Source of the DNA: Desulfobacter curvatus DSM 3379
Lineage (GTDB): Bacteria; Desulfobacterota; Desulfobacteria; Desulfobacterales; Desulfobacteraceae
DNA: 64,000 nucleotides
Assembly: GCF_000373985.1 (NCBI RefSeq)
Contig: NZ_KB893035.1
Location: forward strand, 146 to 64,145
Reading direction: 5' to 3'
Of this stretch, positions 1-9,627 are shown piece by piece (the stretch's first letter is position 1; every line of letters begins with the position of its first letter). The position numbers and the translations under genes were made by a program. The notes under the pieces are model-generated. The model was not told the DNA's origin. It did no database searches and saw only the letters and a program-made list of their open reading frames with translations.

Positions 1-1
1 G

Positions 2-112
2 TATCGGGAAAATGCAGAAAAAATGATTATGCTACGATCATACTTTAAAGCAGGGCGTTGGGATTGTTTGAAACTCATGGCAACCACGCACAATCCAATG
101 CCGGCGGCATGA
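2..112 (+). other. possible 3' end of a gene cut by the window edge
   Basis: The frame is open from base 2 and stops at TGA 110-112, giving about 36 codons. An inverted repeat, GACCGGG (111-117) with CCCGGTC (142-148), starts on the stop codon and could be a terminator, which fits a real gene end. I do not recognise the family. From 149 to 262 the DNA is AT-rich with no supported feature. The coding call is weak. Confidence 0.25.
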
Positions 113-262
113 CCGGGAAAATGGGAATGCGCCCTTCCCGGCCCGGTCCTTGGCCTGATATTTATCCAAAGAAAAATTATAAGGATATTAAGGAATTGAT
201 ACCAAATTTTAAAAAATAAAAATTCCGGGACAGCATACCCAATTCCACGCCAAAGGCCGGAA

Positions 263-358
263 TAACGGCCATGGGCCGACCTGGTCTATCAACACCCAGG
301 TTCAACCCACAACAAAATATGAAAGCAACTTAGCAACTTATTGGTACTTTTGTATAAA
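263..358 (+). repeat. structured ~90-bp repeat, copy 1
   Basis: The copy begins TAACGGCCATGGGCCG, continues through a CCTGG...CCAGG pair and a CCCACAACAAAATATGAAAG block, and ends in an AAAG...CTTT hairpin and TATAAAAG. It matches the units at 1769, 9625, 9716 and 9808 in order and spacing. The leading hairpin is CGGCC-ATG-GGCCG. It lies in the non-coding stretch 113-455, which holds no other supported feature. Confidence 0.8.
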
Positions 359-455
359 AGCTTTACCTGCAAAGTGTCAGTGATATAGTGGAGCGGTTGA
401 TAAAAAGGTAACAGACCCCCTATTATGCTCCGGCCTTCACCGGGGCGGTTTAGCT

Positions 456-668
456 CTATATTTCAGGTTCTATCCATTCATAGTCATGTTCAAATTTTAT
501 AGCTATGGGATCGCTGGAAGAATCGTTATCCTCACCCTCTATCTCTACTATGTAAATACTACCAAATCCGTAACCAGCGTGTTCTGTAGCTTGTTTTTTT
601 GCTTCAACCAAAGTTCTTGCGTTTGAAATAAAGGATATGCCCGTTTTATAAATAATTTTATAAGCCAT
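456..668 (-). CDS. small hypothetical protein downstream of ADP-ribosylglycohydrolase
   Basis: A 70-residue acidic protein with no signal peptide or membrane segment. The N-terminal half (KTGISFISNARTLVEAKKQA) reads as a strand-turn-helix, and the C-terminal part is rich in Asp, Glu and Ser. It starts 20 bases after the stop of the ADP-ribosylglycohydrolase gene on the same strand, with an AGAAGAG ribosome site, so the two are probably one transcript. The family is not recognised. A role as a partner or substrate of the hydrolase is only suggested by position. Confidence 0.65.
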   Translation of the reverse strand: MAYKIIYKTGISFISNARTLVEAKKQATEHAGYGFGSIYIVEIEGEDNDSSSDPIAIKFEHDYEWIEPEI

Positions 669-688
669 TTTTTCTCTTCTTTATGTTT

Positions 689-1735
689 TTAGTGTGTTTT
701 CTTATCATCTGCTATTTGATCAAACAAATCAACAGCAGTTTCTTCAATCAAACTTTTCAATTCAAGATTTAGAATCCAATTTTCAGGAATGACATCAATT
801 CCATAGAGTGCCCCTAAAATATTACCAGTGATGGACCCTGTTGAATCACTGTCTCCAGAATGATTGACTGCCAGCAAAACCCCCTTTTTGAAATCGTCTC
901 CAGCAACCAGTGAGCAATAAATACTTATACCCAGTGCTTCCTCAGCGATCCAGCCTTGTCCAATTCCCTTGATGATATCAGGTCCTGATGTTGTTTTATC
1001 CGCCAGCTCAATTGCGGTATAAATTGATCTTAACGTCTCTTCATTATTCGTGTTGCATTTCAAAATCGAAATTGAATCATCAATCGCAGTGGTAAGCGTT
1101 TCCCCTGAAATTAACCTGGAAAGGATCGAAGCAAAGGCTCCGGAAGCCAAATATCCGGTTGGATGGCCATGTGTCAGCGCAGCGCATTCACAACCTATTT
1201 GAAATGCTTTTTCCGCATCATCATATATAAGTCCCACCGGAGCCATACGCATAACCCCACCGCACCCCTTACTGTCGTTTACAGGATTGTCAATTGTGCC
1301 AAATTTACCGGATTTCAGAGCAGACAAGCAGCTGTTTCCTGGTGCTCTCAATGAAAAGAGCTCTTTATGTCCGGTTAATACCCCGTCAATAATTGAGCAG
1401 GTGCCATAAGCATTTATCAGATGTTCTTGACGACCTGTCTCTTGCGTATATAACCATCTTAAAAGCGCATGGTATACTGCCGAAATAATACCTGCCTCTC
1501 CCTGATATTCCTGTCTGACCCTGGATAGAATCAACCCTTCAGCGGTAAATAATGTCATTTGGGTATCATCCGTAATGCTGCCAGTCCGACCATATGCTTC
1601 GGAATAATCGGTCAAGCCCTCATTCCCAAATGAGGACTTGATCTGATCAAGAGACATAAATTCGATGGGTGCGCCTAAAGCGTCCCCAACAGCGCCACCA
1701 ACCAGGCAGCCTTTAAAATATTCAAGCGGCTTCAT
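689..1735 (-). CDS. ADP-ribosylglycohydrolase family protein (DraG/ARH type)
   Basis: A 348-residue protein of the ADP-ribosylglycohydrolase fold, which removes ADP-ribose from proteins or other targets using two Mg ions. Visible signatures are GGAVGDALGAPIE at 13-25, the metal-binding TDDTQM at 55-60, GCGGVMRMAP in the middle, THGHPTGYLASGA, and the second metal site NHSGDSDSTG at 291-300. All Asp ligands expected of an active enzyme appear present. The length is normal for the family. A 70-residue gene follows in the same direction. The substrate cannot be told from sequence. No ADP-ribosyltransferase such as DraT was seen in the window. Confidence 0.92.
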   Translation of the reverse strand: MKPLEYFKGCLVGGAVGDALGAPIEFMSLDQIKSSFGNEGLTDYSEAYGRTGSITDDTQMTLFTAEGLILSRVRQEYQGEAGIISAVYHALLRWLYTQETGRQEHLINAYGTCSIIDGVLTGHKELFSLRAPGNSCLSALKSGKFGTIDNPVNDSKGCGGVMRMAPVGLIYDDAEKAFQIGCECAALTHGHPTGYLASGAFASILSRLISGETLTTAIDDSISILKCNTNNEETLRSIYTAIELADKTTSGPDIIKGIGQGWIAEEALGISIYCSLVAGDDFKKGVLLAVNHSGDSDSTGSITGNILGALYGIDVIPENWILNLELKSLIEETAVDLFDQIADDKKTH

Positions 1736-1768
1736 GTTTCAATTCTTCTTTCAATAACTCATTTTATA

Positions 1769-1866
1769 TAACGGCCATGGGCCGACCTAGTCTACCAGCA
1801 CCCAGGCTCAACCAACCCACAACAAAGCTTGAAAAATCTGAGTAACTTACCCAGACTTTTTTATAA
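1769..1866 (+). repeat. structured ~90-bp repeat, copy 2
   Basis: It begins TAACGGCCATGGGCCG about 30 bases upstream of the minus-strand ADP-ribosylglycohydrolase start. The 3' half carries the hairpin TCTG-a-GTAA-c-TTAC-c-CAGA, which is also present in the copy at 9808 but replaced by a different stem in copies at 263, 9625 and 9716. A truncated head of a further unit follows. Confidence 0.8.
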
Positions 1867-1898
1867 ACAGCCATGGGTTGACCTGGTTTGTCAACTAT
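1867..1898 (+). repeat. truncated repeat head, copy 2b
   Basis: The text ACAGCCATGGGTTGACCTGG followed by TTGTCAACTA matches only the first third of the unit and sits directly after copy 2, as in a decayed tandem array. Its hairpin CAGCC-ATG-GGTTG keeps pairing through one G-U wobble. Confidence 0.6.
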
Positions 1899-2243
1899 TA
1901 TTCGATACCGCTTTTAAATGGTCTTTGACGATGAAGGATATTGTCGGGCCAGTCGTTGTCCGATTTTCAAGACCGGTCGGGTTGAATAGTCCGTTTTTCC
2001 GGACTTTTGGTGGGCTTATTAAGTCGTTAAAAACGAACAAGCATCAAAATACTACATGTTTCCAAAATGTTATGAAATCCGGCACCATTTTTGTAATAGA
2101 TGCACCAGGCATGCGGCAGGTGGGAATGGTTCCGCCGGATGGCCGCAGATATATTTAATGGCCCGGCGCGGTGCGTGAAACTGAACGGTACAGTACATCC
2201 AGCTCCTCGGGTCCCATATTTTCGGATAAAAAGGAGGAGTGGT
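1899..2243. other. non-coding leader region of the lactate locus
   Basis: About 345 bases between the decayed repeat and the lctP start. A short terminator-like hairpin, AGTCCG (1988-1993) and CGGACT (2000-2005), is followed by four T. No convincing sigma-70 promoter was found, and the open frames here do not resemble proteins I know. The stretch ends in the strong ribosome site GGAGGAG at 2233-2239. Confidence 0.4.
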
Positions 2244-3929
2244 TTGTCACTTAGCATATCAGCACTTATTGCGTTTATTCCCATTGCCCTGGTATTAATT
2301 TTTATGGTTGGCTTAAGATGGCCCGCCACCCGGGCCATGCCCCTGGCATGGCTGGTCTGCGCCGTGATCGGGGCAACCCTTTGGAAAATGCCGGCAGGCC
2401 TTGTGGCCGCCTCCACCCTGAGCGGATTCGGCAGCGCCGTCAACGTGCTGATCATCGTGTTCGGTGCCGTTCTCATCCTATACACCTTGAGGGAGAGCGG
2501 GGCCATGGAGACCATCTCCTACGGCTTTACCACCATTTCTGCCGACCGCCGGGTCCAGACCATTATCATCGCTTTTCTGTTCGGTGCCTTTATTGAGGGA
2601 TCTGCCGGTTTCGGCACGCCTGCAGCCATTGCCGCACCTTTGCTGCTGGGCTTAGGATTTCCCGCCCTGGCCGCAGTCTGTGTCTGCCTCATGCTCAACT
2701 CCATCCCCGTCACCTTCGGCGCCGTGGGCACCCCCATCTGGTTTGGTCTTAAAAATCTCAAACCTGCAGTGGACGCGGCTGTCGGCCAGGGTGCCCCCGT
2801 GGCCTCCTTTGACGCCTTCATGCACCAGGTGGGCGTCTATTCCGCCCTGATTCATGCTGTCGCCGCCATTCTGCTGCCCCTGTTTGTGGTCTGTTTTCTC
2901 ACCCGGTTTTTCGGCAAAAACAAGTCCTGGACCGAAGGTTTAGGTGTCTGGAAATTTGCCGTATTTGCCGGGCTGTGCTATGCAGTTCCCTATCTGTTCA
3001 CGGCTGTTATTTTTGGTGTGGAGTTTCCTTCTTTACTGGGTGGGCTTATCGGGTTGGGGCTGGTGATCACCGGTGCCGGAAAAAAACTCTTTCTGCCCAA
3101 AGAGACCTGGGAGTTTGCCGACCGAGCCCATTGGGAAAAAGAGTGGGTGGGGGATATTGAACCGGGTTCCAACAACCTGACCCCGAAAATGAGCCAGTTG
3201 GCTGCCTGGACACCCTATATTCTCATTGCTTTGCTGCTGGTACTCACACGGCTCTCTTTTCTACCTTGTAAGGGATGGGTGACATGCTTTGTAATCTCCT
3301 TTCCCAAGATTCTGGGCTGGGAAACTGTTAATTTTACCATGAAACCGTTATACCTGCCCGGCGTGGTTCCTTTTATGCTGGTGGCGATATTGACCATATT
3401 CATACACCGGATACCCGGACCAAAGGTGGCCCTGGCCTGGAAGGATGCCATTATGAAAATGAAGAGCCCCACCATTGCACTGCTCTTTGCCGTGGCCATG
3501 GTGGAGATTCTTAAACAGTCGGGGCACGGTACGGCCGGGTATGCCTCCATGCCCCTGACCATGGCCCAGTTTGTGGCTGGGCTGTGCGGATCTTTATGGC
3601 CCATGGCAGCCTCCTATGTGGGGGCTTTGGGGGCTTTTATCACCGGGTCATGCACGGTGTCCAACCTGTTGTTTGCCGATTTCCAGTACGGCGTGGCCAC
3701 CACCACCGGCGACAGCCATACCATTATTGTGGCCCTGCAGTCCGTGGGGGCGGCCATGGGCAATATGATCTGCGTGCACAACGTGGTGGCGGCATCAGCC
3801 ACCGTGGGCCTGGTCGGCATGGAAGGCACCATTCTGCGCCGCACCATCATCCCCTGCCTGCTTTACGGACTTGTGGCCGGCATCATGGGAATGCTTTTTA
3901 TTTACATCCTGTTTCCAGGGACTTTCTAG
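2244..3929 (+). CDS. lctP: L-lactate permease family transporter (LctP)
   Basis: A 561-residue integral membrane protein of the LctP family, which imports lactate or glycolate with protons across the inner membrane. The start is the TTG at 2244, preceded by GGAGGAG at 2233-2239. The resulting N-terminus, [15 protein letters not shown], is typical, and the upstream in-frame ATG would add a non-membrane extension. About a dozen hydrophobic segments are visible, with the family-like [16 protein letters not shown] near residue 120 and GTPIWFGL near 160. It is followed after 10 bases by the dehydrogenase genes, so uptake and oxidation are co-transcribed. Confidence 0.93.
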   Translation: MSLSISALIAFIPIALVLIFMVGLRWPATRAMPLAWLVCAVIGATLWKMPAGLVAASTLSGFGSAVNVLIIVFGAVLILYTLRESGAMETISYGFTTISADRRVQTIIIAFLFGAFIEGSAGFGTPAAIAAPLLLGLGFPALAAVCVCLMLNSIPVTFGAVGTPIWFGLKNLKPAVDAAVGQGAPVASFDAFMHQVGVYSALIHAVAAILLPLFVVCFLTRFFGKNKSWTEGLGVWKFAVFAGLCYAVPYLFTAVIFGVEFPSLLGGLIGLGLVITGAGKKLFLPKETWEFADRAHWEKEWVGDIEPGSNNLTPKMSQLAAWTPYILIALLLVLTRLSFLPCKGWVTCFVISFPKILGWETVNFTMKPLYLPGVVPFMLVAILTIFIHRIPGPKVALAWKDAIMKMKSPTIALLFAVAMVEILKQSGHGTAGYASMPLTMAQFVAGLCGSLWPMAASYVGALGAFITGSCTVSNLLFADFQYGVATTTGDSHTIIVALQSVGAAMGNMICVHNVVAASATVGLVGMEGTILRRTIIPCLLYGLVAGIMGMLFIYILFPGTF

Positions 3930-3939
3930 GAGAAGACCT

Positions 3940-5325
3940 ATGAGCTTATCGTCATCTTTAATCAAAGAACTTCAACAAATCTGCGGAGAAAACGGGGTGA
4001 TGACCTCGGAGGTTGACCGCCAGAATTATTCATACGATGCTGCGGTCCTTGAACCCACCATACCTGCCGCCGTGATCCGTCCGAACAGCAAGGAGGCCAT
4101 TGGTAAAGTTATTTCTTTGTGCAACGACAGCGGCACCCCGGTGACTGTCCGGGGGGCTGGCACCAACCTGTCCGGGGGCACCATTCCGGACAAAAACGGC
4201 ATTGTGCTGCTCACCAACCGGATGAACCGGATCATTGAACTCAACGAAACCGATATGCACGTCCGGGTGGAGCCTGGTGTGGTCACGGCAGATCTGGCCG
4301 CCCAAGTGGCAGCCAAGGGACTGTTTTATCCCCCGGACCCCGGCAGCCAGGCCGTCTCCACCATTGGCGGCAATGTGGCGGAAAACGCCGGTGGCCTGAG
4401 GGGATTTAAATATGGCGTAACCAAAGACTATGTCATGTCCGTGGAATTTTTCGATGCCCTGGGCCGCAAGGTCACCTCGGGGTCCAAAACCGTAAAATGC
4501 GTCACCGGATACAACCTGGCAGGATTGATGACGGCTTCCGAAGGCACCCTGGGTATATTCAGTGAAATTACCCTGAAACTGATTCCGCCGCCGGCCGCCT
4601 CCAAGGCCATGATGGCGGTATACGACAGTGTGGAGGCCGCCACCCAGACCGTGGCCGCCATCATTGCGGACAGGATAGTCCCCTGCACCCTGGAGCTCAT
4701 GGATAATTTCACCATCAATGCTGTGGAGGATTTTTCCAACGTGGGCCTGCCCCGGGACGCCAAAGCCCTGCTGCTTATTGAAGTGGACGGGCATCCCGCC
4801 CAGGTGGCCGAGGACGGCGAAAAAGTTGAGCAGATCTGCAAAAAGCTTGGCGCCCGAGCCATCCAGGTGGCCCAAAATGATGCTGAAAAGGATAAGGTGT
4901 GGGAGGCCAGACGCGCCGCCCTGTCCGCCCTTGCCAGACTTAAACCCACCCTGGTCCTGGAGGACGCCACCGTACCCAGAAGCAAAATCCCGGCCATGGT
5001 CAGCGCCGTGGAAAAACTGGCCCAGAAGTATGATATCCCCATCGGCACATTCGGCCATGCCGGCGACGGCAACCTGCACCCTACCCTGTTGACGGACCGA
5101 CGGGATGCTGCCCATTGGGACCGGGTGGAGCACTGTGTGGCCGACCTGTTTGATGCGGCCCTCTCTTTAGGGGGAACATTGTCCGGGGAACACGGCATCG
5201 GCATTGCCAAGGCCGGATTCATGAGAAACGAGGTGGGGCAGTCTTCCATTGACTTCTCCCGGACCATGAAAGCCGCCATTGACCCGAACAATATCCTCAA
5301 CCCGGGAAAAATCATAGGACGATAA
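3940..5325 (+). CDS. FAD-binding D-lactate/glycolate dehydrogenase subunit (GlcD type)
   Basis: A 461-residue flavoprotein of the PCMH/FAD-oxidase class. It oxidises D-lactate or glycolate to the 2-oxoacid and passes electrons to the Fe-S partner downstream. The N-terminal FAD domain shows VRGAGTNLSGG near residues 70-80 and the PPDPGS...TIGGNVAENAGG stretch near 130-150. The C-terminal cap shows FGHAGDGNLHP and GEHGIGIAK. The ATG at 3940 with AGGAGAAG upstream is preferred to an earlier in-frame ATG that would overlap lctP. Lactate is favoured over glycolate only by the lctP neighbour. Confidence 0.92.
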   Translation: MSLSSSLIKELQQICGENGVMTSEVDRQNYSYDAAVLEPTIPAAVIRPNSKEAIGKVISLCNDSGTPVTVRGAGTNLSGGTIPDKNGIVLLTNRMNRIIELNETDMHVRVEPGVVTADLAAQVAAKGLFYPPDPGSQAVSTIGGNVAENAGGLRGFKYGVTKDYVMSVEFFDALGRKVTSGSKTVKCVTGYNLAGLMTASEGTLGIFSEITLKLIPPPAASKAMMAVYDSVEAATQTVAAIIADRIVPCTLELMDNFTINAVEDFSNVGLPRDAKALLLIEVDGHPAQVAEDGEKVEQICKKLGARAIQVAQNDAEKDKVWEARRAALSALARLKPTLVLEDATVPRSKIPAMVSAVEKLAQKYDIPIGTFGHAGDGNLHPTLLTDRRDAAHWDRVEHCVADLFDAALSLGGTLSGEHGIGIAKAGFMRNEVGQSSIDFSRTMKAAIDPNNILNPGKIIGR

Positions 5326-5326
5326 G

Positions 5327-6649
5327 ATGCCAGAGCTAAACAAACTTGCAAAAAGTCTCAAAGAGATTGAAAACCAGCTCACGGACTGCATGAAATGCGG
5401 AATGTGCCAGGCGGTTTGCCCGGTGTTTAAACAGACCGGAGATGAGGGCGATGTGGCCCGGGGCAAAATTTTCCTTCTGGAGCGCCTGGCCGAACAGATG
5501 CTTACCGATGCCAAGGGGGCCAAAACCCGGATTGAAAAATGCCTGATGTGCGGCACCTGTGCCGCCAACTGCCCCTCGGGGGTGAAGATTCTGGAAATCT
5601 TTCTAAAAGCCCGGGCAGCGTTGACCGAATATATCGGGCTTTCTCCTGTAAAAAAACTGATTTTCAGGGGCATGCTCAAACATCCGGAGCGCATGGATGC
5701 CTTAGTTGAAACCGCATCTAAGTTCCAGAATATCGGCACATCCAAGGCCGACCCCGACCAGGGCACCCGGTGTGCCAAACTGTTGTCCGGGATAATCGGC
5801 AACAGGCATTTTCTGCCACTGGCCAAAACTCCGTTCCATAAAAAATACCCCTCGCTGAACACCCCGGCCGGACGTTCAGGGCTGAAGGTGGCCTTTTTCC
5901 CGGGATGTGTCACCGACAAGATGAACCCTGAAATCGGAGAAGCAGTGCTCAAGGTGTTCAAACATCACGGGGTGGGTGTCTTTATGCCTAAGGGCCAGGC
6001 CTGCTGCGGAATTCCCGCCCTGGCATCCGGTGAGCGGAACACCTTTGACACCCTACTGACCCACAATGCCGCCCTGTTTGCTAAAGAATCATTTGATTAC
6101 CTGATCACACCCTGCGCCACCTGTACGGCCACCATTAAAAAAATCTGGCCCATGATGGCCCAAGAAAACACCATCGAAAAATTCAGGGCCGAACAGTGGG
6201 CACCCAAAACCATGGACATCAGCCAGTTTCTGGTGGATGTTCTGCAGGTGGTACCGGCACAGGATTCAGCCGCCGGCTCCGCATCCGTTGAATTCTCCGG
6301 GGGCACAGTGACTTACCACGATCCCTGCCATCTGGCCAAATCCCTGAAGGTGAAAAGCCAGCCCCGGGATCTGATCCGGGCCAATGCGGGGTGTTCCTTT
6401 GTGGAGATGGCAGGGGCAGACACCTGCTGCGGCAACGGCGGAAGTTTTAACCTGCAGAATTATGACCTGTCCAAACAGATCGGTATGGAAAAACGGCGGA
6501 CCATCCTGGCCAGCGGGGCAGACACCGTTGCCACCTCCTGCCCTGCATGTATGATGCAGATCCGGGATGTGCTCTCCCAGAACCATGATGAAATAAAGGT
6601 CAGGCATGTGATTGAGATCTATGCCGATACCATTAAGAATTTTATATGA
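5327..6649 (+). CDS. Fe-S electron-transfer subunit of lactate dehydrogenase (GlcF/LldF type)
   Basis: A 440-residue cytoplasmic Fe-S protein. Two ferredoxin motifs lie at the N-terminus: CMKCGMCQAVCP near 21-32 and CLMCGTCAANCP near 71-82. Two cysteine-rich CCG-type domains follow, with FFPGCV...ACCGIP and HDPCH...DTCCGNGGSF, as in GlcF and HdrD. It carries electrons from the flavoprotein encoded one base upstream towards quinone or the sulfate-reduction chain. The gene ends at the edge of a minus-strand copy of the structured repeat, which may act as its 3' end. Confidence 0.92.
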   Translation: MPELNKLAKSLKEIENQLTDCMKCGMCQAVCPVFKQTGDEGDVARGKIFLLERLAEQMLTDAKGAKTRIEKCLMCGTCAANCPSGVKILEIFLKARAALTEYIGLSPVKKLIFRGMLKHPERMDALVETASKFQNIGTSKADPDQGTRCAKLLSGIIGNRHFLPLAKTPFHKKYPSLNTPAGRSGLKVAFFPGCVTDKMNPEIGEAVLKVFKHHGVGVFMPKGQACCGIPALASGERNTFDTLLTHNAALFAKESFDYLITPCATCTATIKKIWPMMAQENTIEKFRAEQWAPKTMDISQFLVDVLQVVPAQDSAAGSASVEFSGGTVTYHDPCHLAKSLKVKSQPRDLIRANAGCSFVEMAGADTCCGNGGSFNLQNYDLSKQIGMEKRRTILASGADTVATSCPACMMQIRDVLSQNHDEIKVRHVIEIYADTIKNFI

Positions 6650-6737
6650 TAGTCGCCAGCAACCAACTGGATTCTTTCTATATTTGTTGTGTTCCGAAGA
6701 CTGGGTGTAGAGAGACCAAGGACGGCCATGGCCGTTA
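6645..6737 (-). repeat. structured ~90-bp repeat, minus-strand copy
   Basis: Read on the minus strand it begins TAACGGCCATGGCCGTCCTT and contains ACACCCAG, ACACAACAAATATAGAAAG and a CCAG...CTGG hairpin, in the same order as the plus-strand units. It fills the gap between the convergent lactate dehydrogenase and transglycosylase genes and its far end touches the former's stop codon. The hairpin bases differ from other copies but still pair. Confidence 0.7.
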
Positions 6738-6758
6738 GTCGGTCGGCTCCGATGAATT

Positions 6759-8276
6759 TCACCGATAGCCAAGTGTCTCTGATTTTACCGGAGACACCTG
6801 GCTACCTGCAGCTGTTTTATGCCACAGATAATCTGAGTAAATTCTAAGACTTAATCCCCCTTCCAGGGGCGTGTCAGGCTGAATAGATCCCAGCACATCA
6901 TGATTCCAATAGTAAATCAATGCAGGACTTAAATCTGCCCCCATTTGCCAAGGGCACAAAGAACAATCCGCACGAATAGTTTTGATAACCCGTTTACAAA
7001 ATGTCTTAAGCGTTTCATTTTCCTGGGTGGCTAATGCCCGGGGGGTTTCGCAAACATTGCTGTTTCCATCCAGCACCCGGGTAGTCGGGGCCATACCCTT
7101 AATCTCAATCACATCACCAGGGTGCACCCCCTGCTTGACGACAAACCGATTACTGAATTTAAGCGCTTTCACGCTGGTACCAAAAACGGCGGCAATGCCG
7201 GGCAGATCATTATGGGTCTGGACAACATAACGAATTGTTTGAGGCAGCCCTTTGATTTTTGTGCCGCCGGACAGATGCGGCTCGGGATTTTTCGCCCAAT
7301 CAGGATATTTTCTGATCATTTCAGCCGTCAAGGAAGAATACCCTATTTTTGTCAGCAGCATATACCCGTTGCTGCCGGCATAGGGATAAATTGATGTTGC
7401 ATGTTGAAGGTCCGGATTCAGTTTATACAGGCTCGGAACCTTCTTTTTTAACGCTTTAACTGACATTGGGGACCGAAGAGTTTTGAACTCAAAGCCGGGG
7501 ACCGAAAGCATGACCAATCTGTTTTGCTTAAGATATCGGTAAATCAATGCCGCAGCCAGACACTGGGGAATATACTCCCTGGAAAAAGGTCCCAAGAGGC
7601 TGTTTTGAAAAATCGGTTCGAATGTCCTTCCCGGATCGTCACCGCAGTTGAGTAATACATCCGCAACCATTTTGGTGCCGTGATGGTAACTGGCTAGGCT
7701 TAATACCGTGCTGGCAAACACCCTGCGGTTGTCCCGCAGATATTTAGCACATGCCACAGCTGATTTTTTATAATCCCTTCGCTCGTCCTGTCCATTTTCC
7801 CCGATCTTTAAGCCATAATGAACGGCGGTGGTATCCAGAAACTGGAACATTCCCAAGGCTCCGGCGTTGGACTGCGCGCCCGGACTAAAGCCGCTTTCCA
7901 CAAACGGCAGGCCAAAGGCAACATCCTCGGCGATGCCGTATTTCCTGAATGCTTTTTTTATATCATACAGGTATTTTTCGCTTCGCCTGATCATCTTGTT
8001 TGATTTATCCACATTCTGAACCGTGTAGTATTTGATAAAATAGCTGACGTGCCGAACCAGTTCATCATCTACTTCAAATGCGGTTTCATCCCAGTCAGCC
8101 ATCATTTCCGTCAACTGCTTTTCAACCGTATTAAGATCAAATGCAACATGTTTGAAATTCAGATTCACACGATTTTCCGCCATGACCGGGCTGCTCTGGA
8201 GCATGGCGCAAAAAATAAGTACCAAAAAAACAATGCCTGCTTTCATATTTTTAAAAAAAAGAGCGGATGATTTCAT
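6759..8276 (-). CDS. lytic murein transglycosylase with LysM-like domain (MltD type)
   Basis: A 505-residue exported protein that cleaves peptidoglycan glycan strands. A signal peptide spans about 1-33 (hydrophobic core, then SSPVMA-EN). The SLT domain follows, with the catalytic Glu at 127 in FGLPFVESGFSPGAQS, then GALGMFQF and ASYHHG. Near residues 350-400, YVVQTHNDLPGIAAVFG...VHPGDVIEIKG reads as one LysM peptidoglycan-binding unit. No lipobox is seen. The start could also be the internal Met 11. It stands alone and converges on the lactate operon. Confidence 0.85.
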   Translation of the reverse strand: MKSSALFFKNMKAGIVFLVLIFCAMLQSSPVMAENRVNLNFKHVAFDLNTVEKQLTEMMADWDETAFEVDDELVRHVSYFIKYYTVQNVDKSNKMIRRSEKYLYDIKKAFRKYGIAEDVAFGLPFVESGFSPGAQSNAGALGMFQFLDTTAVHYGLKIGENGQDERRDYKKSAVACAKYLRDNRRVFASTVLSLASYHHGTKMVADVLLNCGDDPGRTFEPIFQNSLLGPFSREYIPQCLAAALIYRYLKQNRLVMLSVPGFEFKTLRSPMSVKALKKKVPSLYKLNPDLQHATSIYPYAGSNGYMLLTKIGYSSLTAEMIRKYPDWAKNPEPHLSGGTKIKGLPQTIRYVVQTHNDLPGIAAVFGTSVKALKFSNRFVVKQGVHPGDVIEIKGMAPTTRVLDGNSNVCETPRALATQENETLKTFCKRVIKTIRADCSLCPWQMGADLSPALIYYWNHDVLGSIQPDTPLEGGLSLRIYSDYLWHKTAAGSQVSPVKSETLGYR

Positions 8277-8489
8277 AAAAAAAGTTAGATATATTTGGGT
8301 TCATAACCTGTAGTTCTTGCCATGTCATAGCCATAAAAAGACTTTCTTCTTTATGCCGGTGGTCAGTCACGCGAAAATACGTTTCTATGCCTTGGCACTG
8401 TCGAAACAATAAACAATCCTTTAGGTTCCGTAAATGATTTCTTAACAAGGGCATTGAATCTGATGGGGTATCTTAGGGGGTAATCATGC

Positions 8490-8945
8490 CTAAAGATCGG
8501 CCTCATATTTATCAACATAACGGCCTTCTATTAATTCTTCTTCTCTCAAAAAATCGATAAAATTCTTTTTTATTTCTGATTTCAGATGAGAACCGATGGT
8601 AAAATCAAAAAAATTGGGGGGAGGGAACGAAAGATTAAGCATTTCATACATCTCATTAATTTGGAGGTCATCAGCATGTTCTGCAAATCTTCTATGGACC
8701 CATTTATTTGTGTTTAAATAAGAGTTATTTAATGCTTCCCATTCCGTTTTTAAATTCGCTGATTTTACATTCTTTTGATACGAAACTGAATTGATCAGCG
8801 TTTCGAAAATTTTTGCACATTGGCTATTCATATGTGACAATAAATACACATTTTTATCTCCAGGGCTGACATTAAATTTTTCCGAACTTTTTAAGGGGCG
8901 GGGTATTGGAAGATTTAAACGACTGCTCCAGACTTTCCAGAACAA
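8490..8945 (-). CDS. hypothetical protein, AT-rich orphan
   Basis: A 151-residue frame starting at TTG, with an alternative ATG at residue 39 (MNSQCAKIFETL). The sequence is helical and charged, with no signal peptide, membrane segment or known motif. Codon use is more AT-rich than in neighbours, and the upstream side lacks a clear ribosome site, so it may be the remnant of a longer gene. Nothing in the neighbourhood suggests a role. The gap 8277-8489 before the transglycosylase gene contains a short protein-like frame with no recognisable family. Confidence 0.45.
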   Translation of the reverse strand: MFWKVWSSRLNLPIPRPLKSSEKFNVSPGDKNVYLLSHMNSQCAKIFETLINSVSYQKNVKSANLKTEWEALNNSYLNTNKWVHRRFAEHADDLQINEMYEMLNLSFPPPNFFDFTIGSHLKSEIKKNFIDFLREEELIEGRYVDKYEADL

Positions 8946-9201
8946 CTCTTTATTTTATTTCAACATCTCATACGGCAGTGTTGGATTTCAAATATTAATC
9001 ACCATAAAAAAAACAACTGAATCACAGAGGCAAGTTTACGAAAAAATTATCACAAATATGATTTGAGGCACAACAAAACTTTTTTCTTTTATGAAAAAGC
9101 AGGTTGACGAACCTATAACCAGTCAAAATAATGTGCTAAGTTGACGTTTTGTTACCCCGAAAAAGAAATAAAATAACCGTAAACAAACATAGGTGGTTAT
9201 A

Positions 9202-9627
9202 ATGACAGACGATACAATCATTTCCTTCACGCCCATTGGTTTTGTTAAAACCAATGCAACAAAATTGCCCCGGCACTGGTCCGTGTCACAGGAGAAAGGC
9301 ATTTTAGAGATCCATCCTGAATTTGCTCCTGCCCTGCGTGATATTGAAATCGGACAGAAAATTATGGTGCTTTTTCATTTCCACAAAAGCCCGGCATTCA
9401 ATTCAAGCTATCTGTTCCAAACTCCACCCCACCGGCCCTCTTCCAGAGGCGTGTTCAGCATCTGCTCACCCATCCGGCCCAATGCCATCGGCATGAGTGT
9501 CGTTGAGGTGACAAGTAAAGATGAAGGGCGCATTGGGGTCAAACACATCGACATGATTGACGGCACGCCGATTCTGGATATCAAGCCCCTGGTCACGGGG
9601 CAGCGGGATTGCCCAAGCGCTGAATAA
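9202..9627 (+). CDS. TrmO/TsaA-family tRNA methyltransferase (UPF0066)
   Basis: A 141-residue protein of the TrmO beta-barrel family, which uses S-adenosylmethionine to N6-methylate threonylcarbamoyladenosine at tRNA position 37. It begins with ISFTPIGFVKT and carries the family core FQTPPHRPSSRGVFSICSPIRPN-AIG near residues 72-100, then DGTPILDIKPL. The start at 9202 follows AGGTGG with good spacing. The protein ends soon after DIKPL, shorter than E. coli TrmO, as in the minimal archaeal-type forms. Its TAA stop is also the first three bases of a structured repeat. Confidence 0.85.
   Translation: MTDDTIISFTPIGFVKTNATKLPRHWSVSQEKGILEIHPEFAPALRDIEIGQKIMVLFHFHKSPAFNSSYLFQTPPHRPSSRGVFSICSPIRPNAIGMSVVEVTSKDEGRIGVKHIDMIDGTPILDIKPLVTGQRDCPSAE

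Noticed and set aside
8251..8454. A 67-codon minus-strand frame before the transglycosylase gene
   Set aside because: Part of it (YFRVTDHRHKEES) looks protein-like, but it overlaps the next gene, has no ribosome site and no known family. It could be a gene remnant.
8791..9066. A 91-codon plus-strand frame opposite the orphan ORF
   Set aside because: It reads as AT-rich non-coding sequence without a ribosome site or recognisable motif.
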